In this document: positions 5,370 through 5,490 of the stretch, piece after piece
How positions within the stretch are numbered: the stretch's first letter is position 1
Layout: each line of letters starts with the position of its first letter
From: Methanosarcinaceae archaeon
GTDB lineage: Archaea > Halobacteriota > Methanosarcinia > Methanosarcinales > Methanosarcinaceae
DNA length: 5,490 nucleotides
Assembly: GCA_030655675.1 (NCBI GenBank)
Contig: JAUSPM010000044.1
Coordinates: forward strand, 1-5,490
Direction: 5' to 3'
Translations under genes and position numbers: made by a program
Notes under the pieces: generated by a model
The model's database searches: none
Seen by the model: only the letters and a program-made list of their open reading frames with translations
What the model was told of the DNA's origin: nothing

Positions 5370-5490
5370 CTACATACACATCGAATTTTCAATTGCTCCC
5401 AGCGCATTCAACAATTTTTAATAGAATATGATTTATAAACATATAGTTCGAGTAAATCCGAGCATAGCGAAGATTTTTTCGTAGTATATA
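5370..5490. other. non-coding tail with candidate promoter for a gene beyond the window
   Basis: No gene is visible. TTTATAAAC at 5432-5440 is a reasonable archaeal TATA element that would start RNA near 5465. Just there, AAATC (5455-5459) can pair with GATTT around a 13-nt loop and is followed by a T-run ending near 5479. This could be a leader, an attenuator-like structure or chance. A further AT-rich GTATATA closes the window. The stretch 5156-5369 is covered by the terminator and repeat entries. Confidence 0.3.

Noticed and set aside
5441..5470. tRNA-like T-loop (GTTCGAGTAAATCC)
   Set aside because: It only partly resembles a T-arm, and no acceptor, D or anticodon stems can be built around it.

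Overview
The window looks like euryarchaeal chromosome, most likely from a methylotrophic methanogen of the Methanosarcinales (Methanolobus, Methanococcoides or Methanohalophilus type). The reasons are an ABCE1/Rli1 protein with archaeal-type N-terminal Fe-S clusters, archaeal TATA-like promoters, T-tract terminators, GGAG-type ribosome binding sites, a TTG start, and a small membrane protein and a beta-lactamase-fold nuclease that resemble methanogen families. The genus is inferred from general resemblance, not proven.

Layout, all genes on the + strand: (1) 1-477 has no supportable gene. It holds an ~80-nt repeat copy ending in a GC-rich palindrome (355-434) and the probable promoter and ribosome binding site of the next gene. 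(2) 478-1630 is a Fic-family AMP-transferase gene with intact catalytic and inhibitory motifs, but its frame is broken twice (about 553-557 and 1512-1513), so it is called a pseudogene unless the assembly is wrong. It is more AT-rich than its neighbours. (3) 1762-2739 encodes a metallo-beta-lactamase-fold nuclease of the YSH1/ligase-associated exonuclease type. (4) 2851-3273 encodes a 140-residue, three-helix membrane protein, probably of the EMC6-like family, with a TTG start and a strong ribosome binding site. (5) 3389-5155 encodes the ribosome-recycling ATPase ABCE1/Rli1, complete and with every expected motif. Its leader contains a near-perfect 25-nt tandem duplication. (6) 5156-5490 is non-coding. 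It has terminator-like sequence, an inverted copy of the left-hand repeat, a second short copy of its GC-rich palindrome, and a possible promoter for a gene beyond the window.

The three intact genes are housekeeping-like: nucleic-acid processing, probable membrane protein insertion, and ribosome splitting. Each has its own promoter-like sequence or a wide gap, so a single operon is not indicated. The Fic gene looks like an accessory gene that was acquired and is decaying. The least explained features are the related repeats bracketing the region in opposite orientation, the paired 29-nt palindromic repeats at the right end, and the duplicated ABCE1 leader. I found no convincing undescribed multi-gene system.
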